64,000 nucleotides of DNA from Verrucomicrobiota bacterium (GTDB taxonomy: Bacteria > Verrucomicrobiota > Verrucomicrobiia > Limisphaerales > JADLHS01), in assembly GCA_029573725.1 (NCBI GenBank), contig JAKQDQ010000058.1, positions 1 through 64,000 of the forward strand. Reading direction: 5' to 3'. Below the pieces are notes generated by a model that saw nothing but the letters and a program-made list of their open reading frames with translations, did no database searches and had not been told where the DNA came from. Position numbers and translations under genes: made by a program. Within the stretch, counting starts at the first letter, position 1, and each line of letters begins with the position of its first letter. Positions 34,045 through 42,535 of the stretch are shown in pieces.

Positions 34045-34806
34045 ATGCAACCGCTGGGCAAGAACATTGGGGGGTACTTCGGAGAGCGCATCAATATCCG
34101 GGCGGTCCTCAGCCAGGTGGAGGGGGCGGCGCGGTCCGGTGGCTGGGCGGAGGAAGTGTTTTACCAGGTGGACGGACTCAAGTGGCTGGCCCTGCGGAAA
34201 ACCAGCGGGGCGCCGGAGCGGCGGGTTTACATCAGCACTGGCATTCACGGCGATGAACCGGCCGGGCCGCTGGCCGCCCTGCAGTTGCTGCAGGAAGACT
34301 GCTGGCCGGCCAACACGAGCGTCACTCTGTTGCCGGTGTTGAACCCGCGCGGGTGCCTGCTCAACCGTCGCGAGAGTCCCGAGGGCATTGACTTGAACCG
34401 GGACTACCTTGCTTCCCGTTCGGCCGAAGTGCGCGCACATCTGGCCTGGCTGCGGCCGCAACCCCGGTTTGACTTGTGTTTTTGCCTGCACGAAGACTGG
34501 GAATCGCGGGGCTTCTACGTATATGAGCTGAATCCGGACCAGCGCCCCTCCCTGGCGGAAACCATCATTGCCGCCGTGCAACCGGTCTGTCCGATTGACC
34601 GTTCCGCGGTAATCGAAGGCCGCGCGGCCCATGGCGGCATCATCCGGCCCGAAACGGATCCGCTCGCCCGTCCGCTCTGGCCGGAGGCGTTCTGGCTGCT
34701 GCAACACAAGACGCGGTTGTCCTACACGCTCGAAGCGCCATCCGACTTTCCACTGGCGGTCCGGGTCCAGGCCCTGATGGCCGCCGTGCGGGCGGCTTTG
34801 GCTTGA
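34045..34806 (+). CDS. M14 family zinc carboxypeptidase-like protein
   Basis: 253 residues. Zinc-site HxxE is GIHGDEPAG (His68, Glu71); substrate-side NPRGC and GIDLNRDY; third ligand His probably in CLHEDWE; the catalytic Glu in SYTLEAPS. This is the pattern of short M14 proteins such as MpaA (murein tripeptide amidase) and of AstE/aspartoacylase relatives; no signal peptide, so cytoplasmic. A role in recycling of cell-wall peptides is possible. GTG 34042 immediately before is an alternative start; AGGAG lies 12 bp upstream. The APH-type kinase gene follows after 88 bp on the same strand. Confidence 0.82.
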   Translation: MQPLGKNIGGYFGERINIRAVLSQVEGAARSGGWAEEVFYQVDGLKWLALRKTSGAPERRVYISTGIHGDEPAGPLAALQLLQEDCWPANTSVTLLPVLNPRGCLLNRRESPEGIDLNRDYLASRSAEVRAHLAWLRPQPRFDLCFCLHEDWESRGFYVYELNPDQRPSLAETIIAAVQPVCPIDRSAVIEGRAAHGGIIRPETDPLARPLWPEAFWLLQHKTRLSYTLEAPSDFPLAVRVQALMAAVRAALA

Positions 34807-34894
34807 ACGCAATGCGTTCCCGGCCGCCGCAACCGTGTCCCCGATTTTTTTACTGCCTTGCTCCGGACCCGGCCCGTAGGCTTTGCGGCGGGAC

Positions 34895-35908
34895 ATGACC
34901 GAGGCCGACGAATTCAAGGCACGGCTGCGACGCGACGGCTGGCTGCATCACCCGGATGCGTGCCTCACACCGTTGCGCGGCGGCGTTTCCAGTGAAATTT
35001 ACCTGGTCGTGGATGGGGCGGAGCGCTTCGTGGTGAAGCGCGCGCTGCCGCGGCTCCGGGTTCGGGATGATTGGCAAGCGGACCCGCAACGCAATGTCAC
35101 CGAATGGAAGTACCTTGAGTGTGTGGGCCGGATTCTGCCCGGGGCCGTGCCACAATTGCGGTTCGCCAATCCGGAGGGCGGATACTTTGGCATGGAGTAT
35201 CTGGGGGAGGCGTTTGCGAATTGGAAGCAGTTGCTGCTGCGCGGCGTTTGCGAGCCCGACCATGCGCGAATGGCGGGGCGCCTGCTGGGCACCATTCACC
35301 GTGCGACGGTGGCGCGGCCGGATCTCCTGACCCGCTTCGAAACCCGCGTGAATTTTCAGCAGCTCCGGATTGCCCCCTATTTGCTGACCACCGGGGCGCG
35401 ACATCGGGATTTGCAGCGGTTGTATGCGGCCGAGGCGGAACGTCTCCTGGCGACCCGGGAATGTCTGGTGCATGGCGATTTCAGTCCCAAGAACATGCTG
35501 ATTCAGGGCGGGCGCCTGGTACTCCTGGATTGTGAGGTGGCCTGGTACGGAGCGGCTGCGTTTGACGTGGCGTTTCTGCTCACCCACCTCTGTCTGAAGG
35601 CGCTCCATCATGCGCCGGGCGATTTGGGGATTGCGGGGATGCTGCAAGGTTTCTGGCAGGCGTACCACGACGAACGCCCCCGGTTGACACCGGAATTTGA
35701 ACCTGCCGTTGTGCGCTTGCTTGCGCTGCTGCTGCTCGCGCGCGTGGACGGCAAGTCGCCGGTCGAATATCTGGATTCGACGCGGAAGGCATTCATCCGT
35801 AACTTTGTGCCGTCGGCACTGACGGCCTCCATCCAAAGGCTCGACGAACTGTCGGGTCTCTGGTTCGACCAAGCGAAGGCGCTTGCGCCAGCAGCCGCCC
35901 GGACATGA
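34895..35908 (+). CDS. Aminoglycoside-phosphotransferase (APH)-fold small-molecule kinase
   Basis: 337 residues. N-terminal lobe with GGVSSEIYLV and VVKRAL (ATP-binding Lys), Brenner-type catalytic loop VHGDFSPKNML (His193-Gly-Asp, Asn200), and LLDCEVAWYGAAAFDVAF with the metal-binding Asp. Such kinases phosphorylate small hydroxylated substrates (choline, homoserine, methylthioribose, sugars, antibiotics). Substrate unknown. The gene overlaps the enolase-like gene by ATGA, so the two are translated together, and the kinase may supply a phosphate ester to it. A start 4 codons earlier (34883) is possible. Confidence 0.85.
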   Translation: MTEADEFKARLRRDGWLHHPDACLTPLRGGVSSEIYLVVDGAERFVVKRALPRLRVRDDWQADPQRNVTEWKYLECVGRILPGAVPQLRFANPEGGYFGMEYLGEAFANWKQLLLRGVCEPDHARMAGRLLGTIHRATVARPDLLTRFETRVNFQQLRIAPYLLTTGARHRDLQRLYAAEAERLLATRECLVHGDFSPKNMLIQGGRLVLLDCEVAWYGAAAFDVAFLLTHLCLKALHHAPGDLGIAGMLQGFWQAYHDERPRLTPEFEPAVVRLLALLLLARVDGKSPVEYLDSTRKAFIRNFVPSALTASIQRLDELSGLWFDQAKALAPAAART

Positions 35909-37188
35909 ACATTGCATCCATCTCGGCATGGCAGATCTACGATTCGCGGGGTGTTCCCACCGTCGAGGCGGAAGTGCGGCTGGCCGATGGAATCTGCGGT
36001 CGAGGGATCGCGCCTTCCGGCGCGTCCACGGGCCAGTTTGAAGCGCTGGAGCTGCGGGACGGTCACCCCGCGCGGTTCCGCGGCCAATCCGTGTTTAAAG
36101 CCGTCACCCACATTGAGAATGAGATTGCCGCGGCGTTGCGCGGGCAAAATGTTTTTGAGCAGCGCGCCATTGACGAACGGCTTGTCCAGCTGGACGGCAC
36201 GCCGAACAAGGGCCGGCTGGGCGCCAACGCGCTGCTGCCCGTTTCGATGGCGGTGGCCCGGGCGGCCGCCGCTGCGCGCGGGGAGGCGTTGCACGTTTAT
36301 CTGGGCGGCGGCCGGGGAACGGTGCTGCCCGTTCCGGAGATTCAGATCCTGGGCGGCGGAGCCCATGCCAACTGGCGGACGGATGTGCAGGATTATTTGC
36401 TCATTGCCTCCGGCGCGCGCGATTTTGCCGGGACGCTGGAAATCACCCACAACGTGTATCATGCCGCCGGCGACCTGTTGAGGCAGCGCGGGAAATACTT
36501 TGGGGTGGCGGACGAAGGCGGGTATTGGCCCGAATGTGAGACCAATGAAGAACCGCTGGCGTTGCTGGTGGAAGCCATCCAGCGCGCCGGATACACCCCG
36601 GGTCGCGAGGCGGCCATTGCCCTGGACATTGCCGCCAGCGACTTGTTTGATCCGGTGGCGCAGAAGTACCGGTTTCGTCTGGAGGGGCGCGAGTTTGATT
36701 CCGCCGGCTTCATCCAGTTGATGGAACAGTGGTGTGGCCGGTATCCGATTGTTTCCATTGAAGATCCGCTGGCGGATACCGATTGGGCGGGGTGGCGGGA
36801 GATTACGCGATCACTGGGCGCGCGCGTTCAATTGGTGGGCGATGACTTGTTCACCACCCATGTCGCGCGGATCAGCAGGGGAATTGAACTGGGCGTGGCC
36901 AACGCCGTCCTGATCAAGCTCAACCAAATTGGCACGGTGACGGAGACGGTGGACGCCATCCGGCTGGCGCAGCAGGCGGGCTGGCAGCCGATTGTGTCGG
37001 CGCGTTCCGGGGAGACCGAGGACGCCTTCATTGCGCATCTGGCCGTCGCCACGAATGCCGGCCAGATCAAGGTCGGGTCATTCAGTCGCAGTGAACGCAT
37101 GGCGAAATGGAACGAGTTGATCCGCATTGCCCGCCATCTGGGTGAACGGGCCCGTTATGCCGGATTCCCGGCGTCCCATTCGCCTTGA
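35905..37188 (+). CDS. Enolase homologue with altered active site
   Basis: 427 residues, full enolase length and fold: DSRGVPTVEAEV, APSGASTG (38-43), a second-half TIM barrel. By alignment in mind to E. coli enolase: Glu204 in DEGG, metal ligands Asp241, Glu286 (SIEDP), Asp313 (VGDDLF), catalytic Lys338 (IKLNQIG) and Lys389 (QIKVGS) are kept, but the HRSGE His is Ala366 (SARSGETED) and the Glu of IQEFM is Asp163 (VQDYLL). The segment around 150-160 (GGGAHANWRT) is also diverged. A canonical enolase would not tolerate loss of that His, so the substrate is probably another 2-phospho-type acid. A related precedent is carboxyphosphonoenolpyruvate synthase of phosphinothricin biosynthesis, an enolase homologue. 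Coupled to the kinase by ATGA. Confidence 0.85.
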   Translation: MNIASISAWQIYDSRGVPTVEAEVRLADGICGRGIAPSGASTGQFEALELRDGHPARFRGQSVFKAVTHIENEIAAALRGQNVFEQRAIDERLVQLDGTPNKGRLGANALLPVSMAVARAAAAARGEALHVYLGGGRGTVLPVPEIQILGGGAHANWRTDVQDYLLIASGARDFAGTLEITHNVYHAAGDLLRQRGKYFGVADEGGYWPECETNEEPLALLVEAIQRAGYTPGREAAIALDIAASDLFDPVAQKYRFRLEGREFDSAGFIQLMEQWCGRYPIVSIEDPLADTDWAGWREITRSLGARVQLVGDDLFTTHVARISRGIELGVANAVLIKLNQIGTVTETVDAIRLAQQAGWQPIVSARSGETEDAFIAHLAVATNAGQIKVGSFSRSERMAKWNELIRIARHLGERARYAGFPASHSP

Positions 37189-37255
37189 GCCACGGCCGGC
37201 AGCCCGGGCCGCGGCAAACGGTCGGGAGGCGGGCCGCAGGCGGGGGTGGTTACGC

Positions 37256-38065
37256 ATGAGAAAATACTGGCAGGTCATCGGCATCGGGGTGCAGAACCAC
37301 CTGACGTACCGCTTTAATTTCCTGGCGCGCACGTTGTTTGACTTCATTCCGCTCACGGCGTTGTTGTTGTTGTGGCGCACCATTTACGCGGGGAAGGGGG
37401 CCGACGCGACGGTGGCGACGTTTACGCTGGCGCAAATGACCACCTATTACCTGGTCGTGGCGGTGGTGGACGTGTTGACGGCGGTGAACGATGACGACTG
37501 GCAGATCGCCGCCGACATCAAGGACGGCAACATCAGTCAGTTTCTGCTCAAGCCCATTGATTACCTGTGGTTCCGGCTGTGCCTGTTTCTGGCGGGCCGT
37601 GCCGTGTATCTGACCGTCGCCGCGCTGCCGATTGCCGCGGTGATCTTGTTGCTGCATCAATACTTCATTCTGCCCGCCAGCTTCGGCGGGTTCCTGCTGT
37701 TCCTGCTGTCGGTGGCGCTCACGGCGCTGCTGCAATTTTTCCTCTCCTACACGATGGCGATGCTCGCGTTTTGGTTGATGGAGATCTCGACCTTTGTTTT
37801 CATCCTCTACGCGCTGGAATATATTGCGAGCGGCCACATGTTTCCCTTGGACATTTTGCCCGACCCGGTGCGCTTCGGGTTGATGAACTTGACCCCGTTT
37901 CCGTATCAGCTTTATTTGCCCGTGGCGATTTATCTGGAAAAAATTTCCGGCCGTGAACTGGTGACCGGGTTGTTGATGCAGGCCGCCTGGGTGCTCGTTT
38001 CCTACCTGCTCGCGCGTCTGGCCTGGCGTCGCGGAATCAAAAAATATGCCGCCGCCGGAGGTTAA
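37256..38065 (+). CDS. ABC-2 type transport permease, DUF990-like, subunit 1
   Basis: 269 residues from ATG 37256, with about six membrane helices. LTYRFNFLARTLFDFIPLTALLLLWRTIY and the middle WQIAADIKDGNISQFLLKPIDYLWFRL are typical of the COG4587/COG3694 permease pairs that work with a daunorubicin-type ATPase in lipid or antibiotic export. No ATPase gene is present here: its usual place is taken by the enolase-like gene, 67 bp upstream. One bp separates it from its partner. Substrate unknown. Confidence 0.85.
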   Translation: MRKYWQVIGIGVQNHLTYRFNFLARTLFDFIPLTALLLLWRTIYAGKGADATVATFTLAQMTTYYLVVAVVDVLTAVNDDDWQIAADIKDGNISQFLLKPIDYLWFRLCLFLAGRAVYLTVAALPIAAVILLLHQYFILPASFGGFLLFLLSVALTALLQFFLSYTMAMLAFWLMEISTFVFILYALEYIASGHMFPLDILPDPVRFGLMNLTPFPYQLYLPVAIYLEKISGRELVTGLLMQAAWVLVSYLLARLAWRRGIKKYAAAGG

Positions 38066-38066
38066 A

Positions 38067-38894
38067 ATGGACGCCCGCCAGTGCTCCGTGGGGAATCGCG
38101 GCCGCCGCTATCTGGTGATTTATGCGGCGTTGCTGAAGAACTCCGTGATCCGCGAGATGATGTTCAAAGGCAATTTCCTGCTCTGGATCGTCGTGGAAGT
38201 GGCCTGGTTCGCCATGCAACTCGGCTTTATTTCCGTGCTCTATCTGCATACCGAGGCGATCGGCACCTGGACCAAGTGGCAGGTCGTGCTGCTGATCGGC
38301 GCGAGCCATTTCATCCAGCAGATGTACCAAACCTTTTTCCTGGTCAACTGTCTCAACCTCTCGGAACTGGTCCGCAGCGGCAAACTGGACTTCCTGCTCA
38401 TGCTCCCCGTCAATACGCGGTTTCTGCTGTCACTGCGCCAGCTTGACCTGGGCGGCCTGGTCAACGCCGCCTTCGCCGTCGCCGTGATGGTTTACGCCGC
38501 CGGAAAGCTGGAACTGGCTCTGACGTGGTCGCGCCTGCTGGTTTTTCTCGGATTGTGCGGGCTGGGCGTCGGCATCCATTATTGCCTGATGTTCACGCTC
38601 GCCACGGTGAGCTTTTGGACGGTGCGGGCCCAGGGGATTGTCCATGGTTATTACAATCTGTTCAACATCGCCCGCATGCCGGATGAGGCGTTTGCGCGCG
38701 GGAGCGTGTTCCGTTCCGTGTTCACCTTTGTGCTGCCGGTGCTGCTTATTTCCAATGTTCCCGTGCGGCTCTTGACCGAGCGCCTGACTCCGGCGTCCGT
38801 CTGGCTGTTGGCAGGCATGACCCTGATTTGCGCGCTGGGCTCCGAATGGGTCTGGCGCCTCTCCGTGCGGCGTTACACCAGTGCCAGCTCGTGA
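38067..38894 (+). CDS. ABC-2 type transport permease, DUF990-like, subunit 2
   Basis: 275 residues from ATG 38067, one bp after the previous stop and with the best Shine-Dalgarno in the area (GGAGG then TTAAA). About six helices; features NSVIREMMFKGNFLLWIVVEV, NLSELVRSGKLDFLLMLPVNTRFLL and VRAQGIVHGYYNLFNIARMP match the second subunit of the pair. The two permeases should form a heterodimer in the inner membrane. A longer start at 38046 overlaps the first subunit. Confidence 0.85.
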   Translation: MDARQCSVGNRGRRYLVIYAALLKNSVIREMMFKGNFLLWIVVEVAWFAMQLGFISVLYLHTEAIGTWTKWQVVLLIGASHFIQQMYQTFFLVNCLNLSELVRSGKLDFLLMLPVNTRFLLSLRQLDLGGLVNAAFAVAVMVYAAGKLELALTWSRLLVFLGLCGLGVGIHYCLMFTLATVSFWTVRAQGIVHGYYNLFNIARMPDEAFARGSVFRSVFTFVLPVLLISNVPVRLLTERLTPASVWLLAGMTLICALGSEWVWRLSVRRYTSASS

Positions 38895-39066
38895 TCGGGG
38901 GGCAGTGGAAGGCCACTGCGTTGTTCCCCGCCTTCACCCGTGGCGTCCCTCCTGCGCGCCGGCCGCCACACGGTCGGTCCGGTGCTTCTGAAATCAGGCC
39001 GGCCAAAATATCTTGTTGCCGGTGAGAATTTGGCCCATGGTGTGGTGCCGACCAGATTCAGCAGAG

Positions 39067-39918
39067 ATGAGCGCGCACCAACCATTTCGTTTGCAACCAT
39101 TGAAGCCGCCCGCCCGCCCGGGCGGATTCACTTTGATTGAGTTGCTCGTGGTGATCGCGATCATCGCGATTCTGGCGGCGATGTTGCTGCCGGCCTTGAG
39201 CCGGGCGAAGCTCAAGGCCCAGGGAATTTCCTGCATGAACAATGGCCGGCAGCTTCTGCTCGCCTGGCGGTTCTATGTGGACGACAACCAGGACCGCGTC
39301 CCGCCAGCCTACGGTCCGCGCCAATGGGTGAACGGGAAATTGAATTTCAATCTGGGGAATCCGAGCAATTACGATATTGAGGTGGACATCAAGAAAAGTT
39401 TGCTCTGGCCCTACTGCGGCAACAACCCGGGAATCTGGCGGTGTCCCGGCGACCGGTCCACGGTACGCGCCACCACGGGGACCTACGCGGGACAGGTGGT
39501 GCCGCGGGTGCGCAGTGTTTCAATGAACGGCTGGTTCGACAGCACGGACATCGCGGGTTTCGGACCGCCCGGATTCCGCATTTACAAAAAGATGAGCGAT
39601 TTGACCCGCCCCGGCCCCGCGATGACGTGGGTGTTTCTGGACGAACGCGAGGACAGCATCAACGACGGCGAGTTCGTGGTGAGCATGTATGGCTACCCCG
39701 CGGATCCGGGGCGGTGGATGCTGGTGGATTACCCCGCGAGTTATCACGGCAGCGCCGGAGGGTTGTCATTCGCTGATGGTCACTCGGAGATCCGCCGGTG
39801 GGTGGACCGCCGGACCATGCCCGCACTGCGTCAGGGCCAGGGGCTGCCCCTGAATGTGCTCTCGGAAGGCAACCAGGATGTGCTTTGGTTGATGGAACGT
39901 TCGACCCGCCAATTGTAA
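39067..39918 (+). CDS. Prepilin-type N-terminal cleavage/methylation domain protein (pseudopilin-like)
   Basis: 283 residues from ATG 39067. Leader ending PARPGG, then [29 protein letters not shown], and a C-terminal H-x9-DG motif in full ([15 protein letters not shown]). One cleavable class III prepilin-like N-terminus and a globular periplasmic or surface domain. It lies 138 bp before a close paralogue (40057) on the same strand and is separated by about 170 bp from the ABC-2 permeases. Role unknown; likely a minor pseudopilin or displayed glycan-binding protein. Confidence 0.9.
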   Translation: MSAHQPFRLQPLKPPARPGGFTLIELLVVIAIIAILAAMLLPALSRAKLKAQGISCMNNGRQLLLAWRFYVDDNQDRVPPAYGPRQWVNGKLNFNLGNPSNYDIEVDIKKSLLWPYCGNNPGIWRCPGDRSTVRATTGTYAGQVVPRVRSVSMNGWFDSTDIAGFGPPGFRIYKKMSDLTRPGPAMTWVFLDEREDSINDGEFVVSMYGYPADPGRWMLVDYPASYHGSAGGLSFADGHSEIRRWVDRRTMPALRQGQGLPLNVLSEGNQDVLWLMERSTRQL

Positions 39919-40056
39919 CTGCGATCGGTGCGGCAACCTCGAGGGGACTGGCGGATGATACGGGCGGGCGTGGAGGGGCGTCGTGCGGCAAAATTGGCTT
40001 GAAGTCCGGCAGATTTATGTAAGATGTAATCTCGAACAGCCAATTGGGACCGTGAT

Positions 40057-40866
<810 letters not shown>

Positions 40867-40988
40867 ATCGGCCCCCGCCCGCCTCCCGTCTCCGGCCAGA
40901 AACCCGGCACCACCAGGAATATCCGGATCGTTGCCGGGGGGCAGTGGAGACGTGACAAACGGAATCACTCCGACAACCCTTGCCTTTT

Positions 40989-42344
40989 ATGAAACGAGAC
41001 GGGACGGCTGCGGCCCCGCGGAAGAAATGGCGGGTGGTGTTGGGCCGGCTCTTCCGGTGGGGCTGCTGCTTTTTGCTTCTGGTCGCGCTGGTGGTGTTGT
41101 TCTGGCTGCGGGGCGCGTTGTACGATCATTTTGTCCGGTTCCCGCAGGAGGAGGCCGCGTGGCGGGCGTTGCGCGCGGAACGCCAGGCGGTCACCAACCT
41201 GGCCGGGTGGCCTGAGTATCGCGGAATTTTACATTCGCATTCCCATCTTTCCCACGATTCGGAGATGCCCTTCGAGGACATTCTCAAGGCGCTGGATGTG
41301 GCGGGGCTGGATTTCATTGGCCTCAGCGACCATTGCACCGATGGTCGCGCGGATTTCAACGCCCAGTGGCGCGGTTTGCATGGGGGGAAACTGTTCATTC
41401 CCGGGTTCGAAATGCGGGACGGCGTCATGCCCTTTGGCGTGGCCGCCGGCGTGGTGTTGAGCAATCGAACGGAGCTGTCCCTCCTGGCCCGACAGATCGT
41501 TTCCAATGGCGGCGTGCTCTTCTTTGCCCATCCGGAGGAGCCGCGGGCCTGGGAATTGCCGGAGCTGACCGGCATGGAGATTTACAACATCCACAGCGAC
41601 CTGAAGCAGTTGCGTGGCGGGCTGCCGGGGCTGTTGCCGCAGGTCCTCGTGAACCTGCGCCGCTATCCTGATCATGTTTATCGCAAGCTTTTTCGAAGGC
41701 CGACGCCTTTCCTCCAACGCTGGGATGAGCTGAACCTCACCCGGCACATCACCGGGACCGCCGGGAATGATTGTCATCAAAATGTCGGCGTGCGCGCGCT
41801 GTACACGGCGGCGGACACCATCCGGATCGAGGACCCCAGTCCGCAGGTGCTGGCGGAATTTTCCTTGAACTGGCTGACCCGCCCGTTGGCGCGACTGTTG
41901 TTCGGCCGCCTGGAAGCCAATCGAAAACTGTTCCACCTCCAACTCGATCCCTACGAACGTTCGGCCCGCTTCGTCAACACACACGTGCTGGCCCACGAAC
42001 TAAGCGAAGCCGCGGTGCTCGAGGCGCTGCGCGCCGGGCGCGTGTTCATCGGCTTCGACATGATTGCGGACAGCTCGGGGTTCCGGTGGTTTGCGGACAA
42101 TGGCACCGAGCGGGCCGTGATGGGCGAAGCGCTGCCCTTCACCACGGCCACCCGCCTGCACGCCCTCTCCCCCCTGCCGGGTCGTTTTTCCATTTGGCGG
42201 AACGGGGTCCTGCTCCAGCAACAGGAAGGCCGGCGGTGGGAGTGGACGCCTTCGCGGCCCGGAAAGTACCGCGTCGAAGTGGAAGTAAAGATCGGGAGCG
42301 AGTGGGTGCCATGGGTTTATGCCAACCCGATCGAGTTGAAGTGA
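40989..42344 (+). CDS. PHP-domain phosphoesterase anchored by one N-terminal membrane helix
   Basis: 451 residues from ATG 40989. A basic start (KRDGTAAAPRKKWRVV) and one helix (CCFLLLVALVVLFWL) leave the catalytic part outside or at the membrane. PHP metal motifs: GILHSHSHLSHDS (His82, 84, 89, Asp90), LSDHC (Asp114, His115), then IPGFEMR and HPEEP. The last 100 residues form a beta-sandwich-like tail (FSIWRNGVLLQQQEGRRWEW). PHP enzymes act on phosphoesters (histidinol phosphate, tyrosine-phosphate in CpsB, nucleic acids). The exact substrate is unknown; cell-envelope or polysaccharide processing would fit the membrane anchor. Three codons earlier (40980) is another ATG. Confidence 0.85.
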   Translation: MKRDGTAAAPRKKWRVVLGRLFRWGCCFLLLVALVVLFWLRGALYDHFVRFPQEEAAWRALRAERQAVTNLAGWPEYRGILHSHSHLSHDSEMPFEDILKALDVAGLDFIGLSDHCTDGRADFNAQWRGLHGGKLFIPGFEMRDGVMPFGVAAGVVLSNRTELSLLARQIVSNGGVLFFAHPEEPRAWELPELTGMEIYNIHSDLKQLRGGLPGLLPQVLVNLRRYPDHVYRKLFRRPTPFLQRWDELNLTRHITGTAGNDCHQNVGVRALYTAADTIRIEDPSPQVLAEFSLNWLTRPLARLLFGRLEANRKLFHLQLDPYERSARFVNTHVLAHELSEAAVLEALRAGRVFIGFDMIADSSGFRWFADNGTERAVMGEALPFTTATRLHALSPLPGRFSIWRNGVLLQQQEGRRWEWTPSRPGKYRVEVEVKIGSEWVPWVYANPIELK

Positions 42345-42535
42345 CCCCCGGGCCGGCCGGAGAGGAGTTTCTGCGGTTCGCGCGCTCCAGGCTGCGGAGA
42401 CAAGAATCTTTTTGAAATCCGCCCCAATCCCCGCCATGATGTTCAGCCGCGTGGAGCGGTCCGAAACCCAAACGGAAGTTGGCGGCGCCGGCTTCCGCGC
42501 CCCGGGGCCGGCGCCGGCTTGAGCTCCCACCAAAC

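Noticed and set aside
33478..34917. 479-residue minus-strand open frame
   Set aside because: Overlaps bioB and the M14 gene in antisense; low-complexity composition without motifs.
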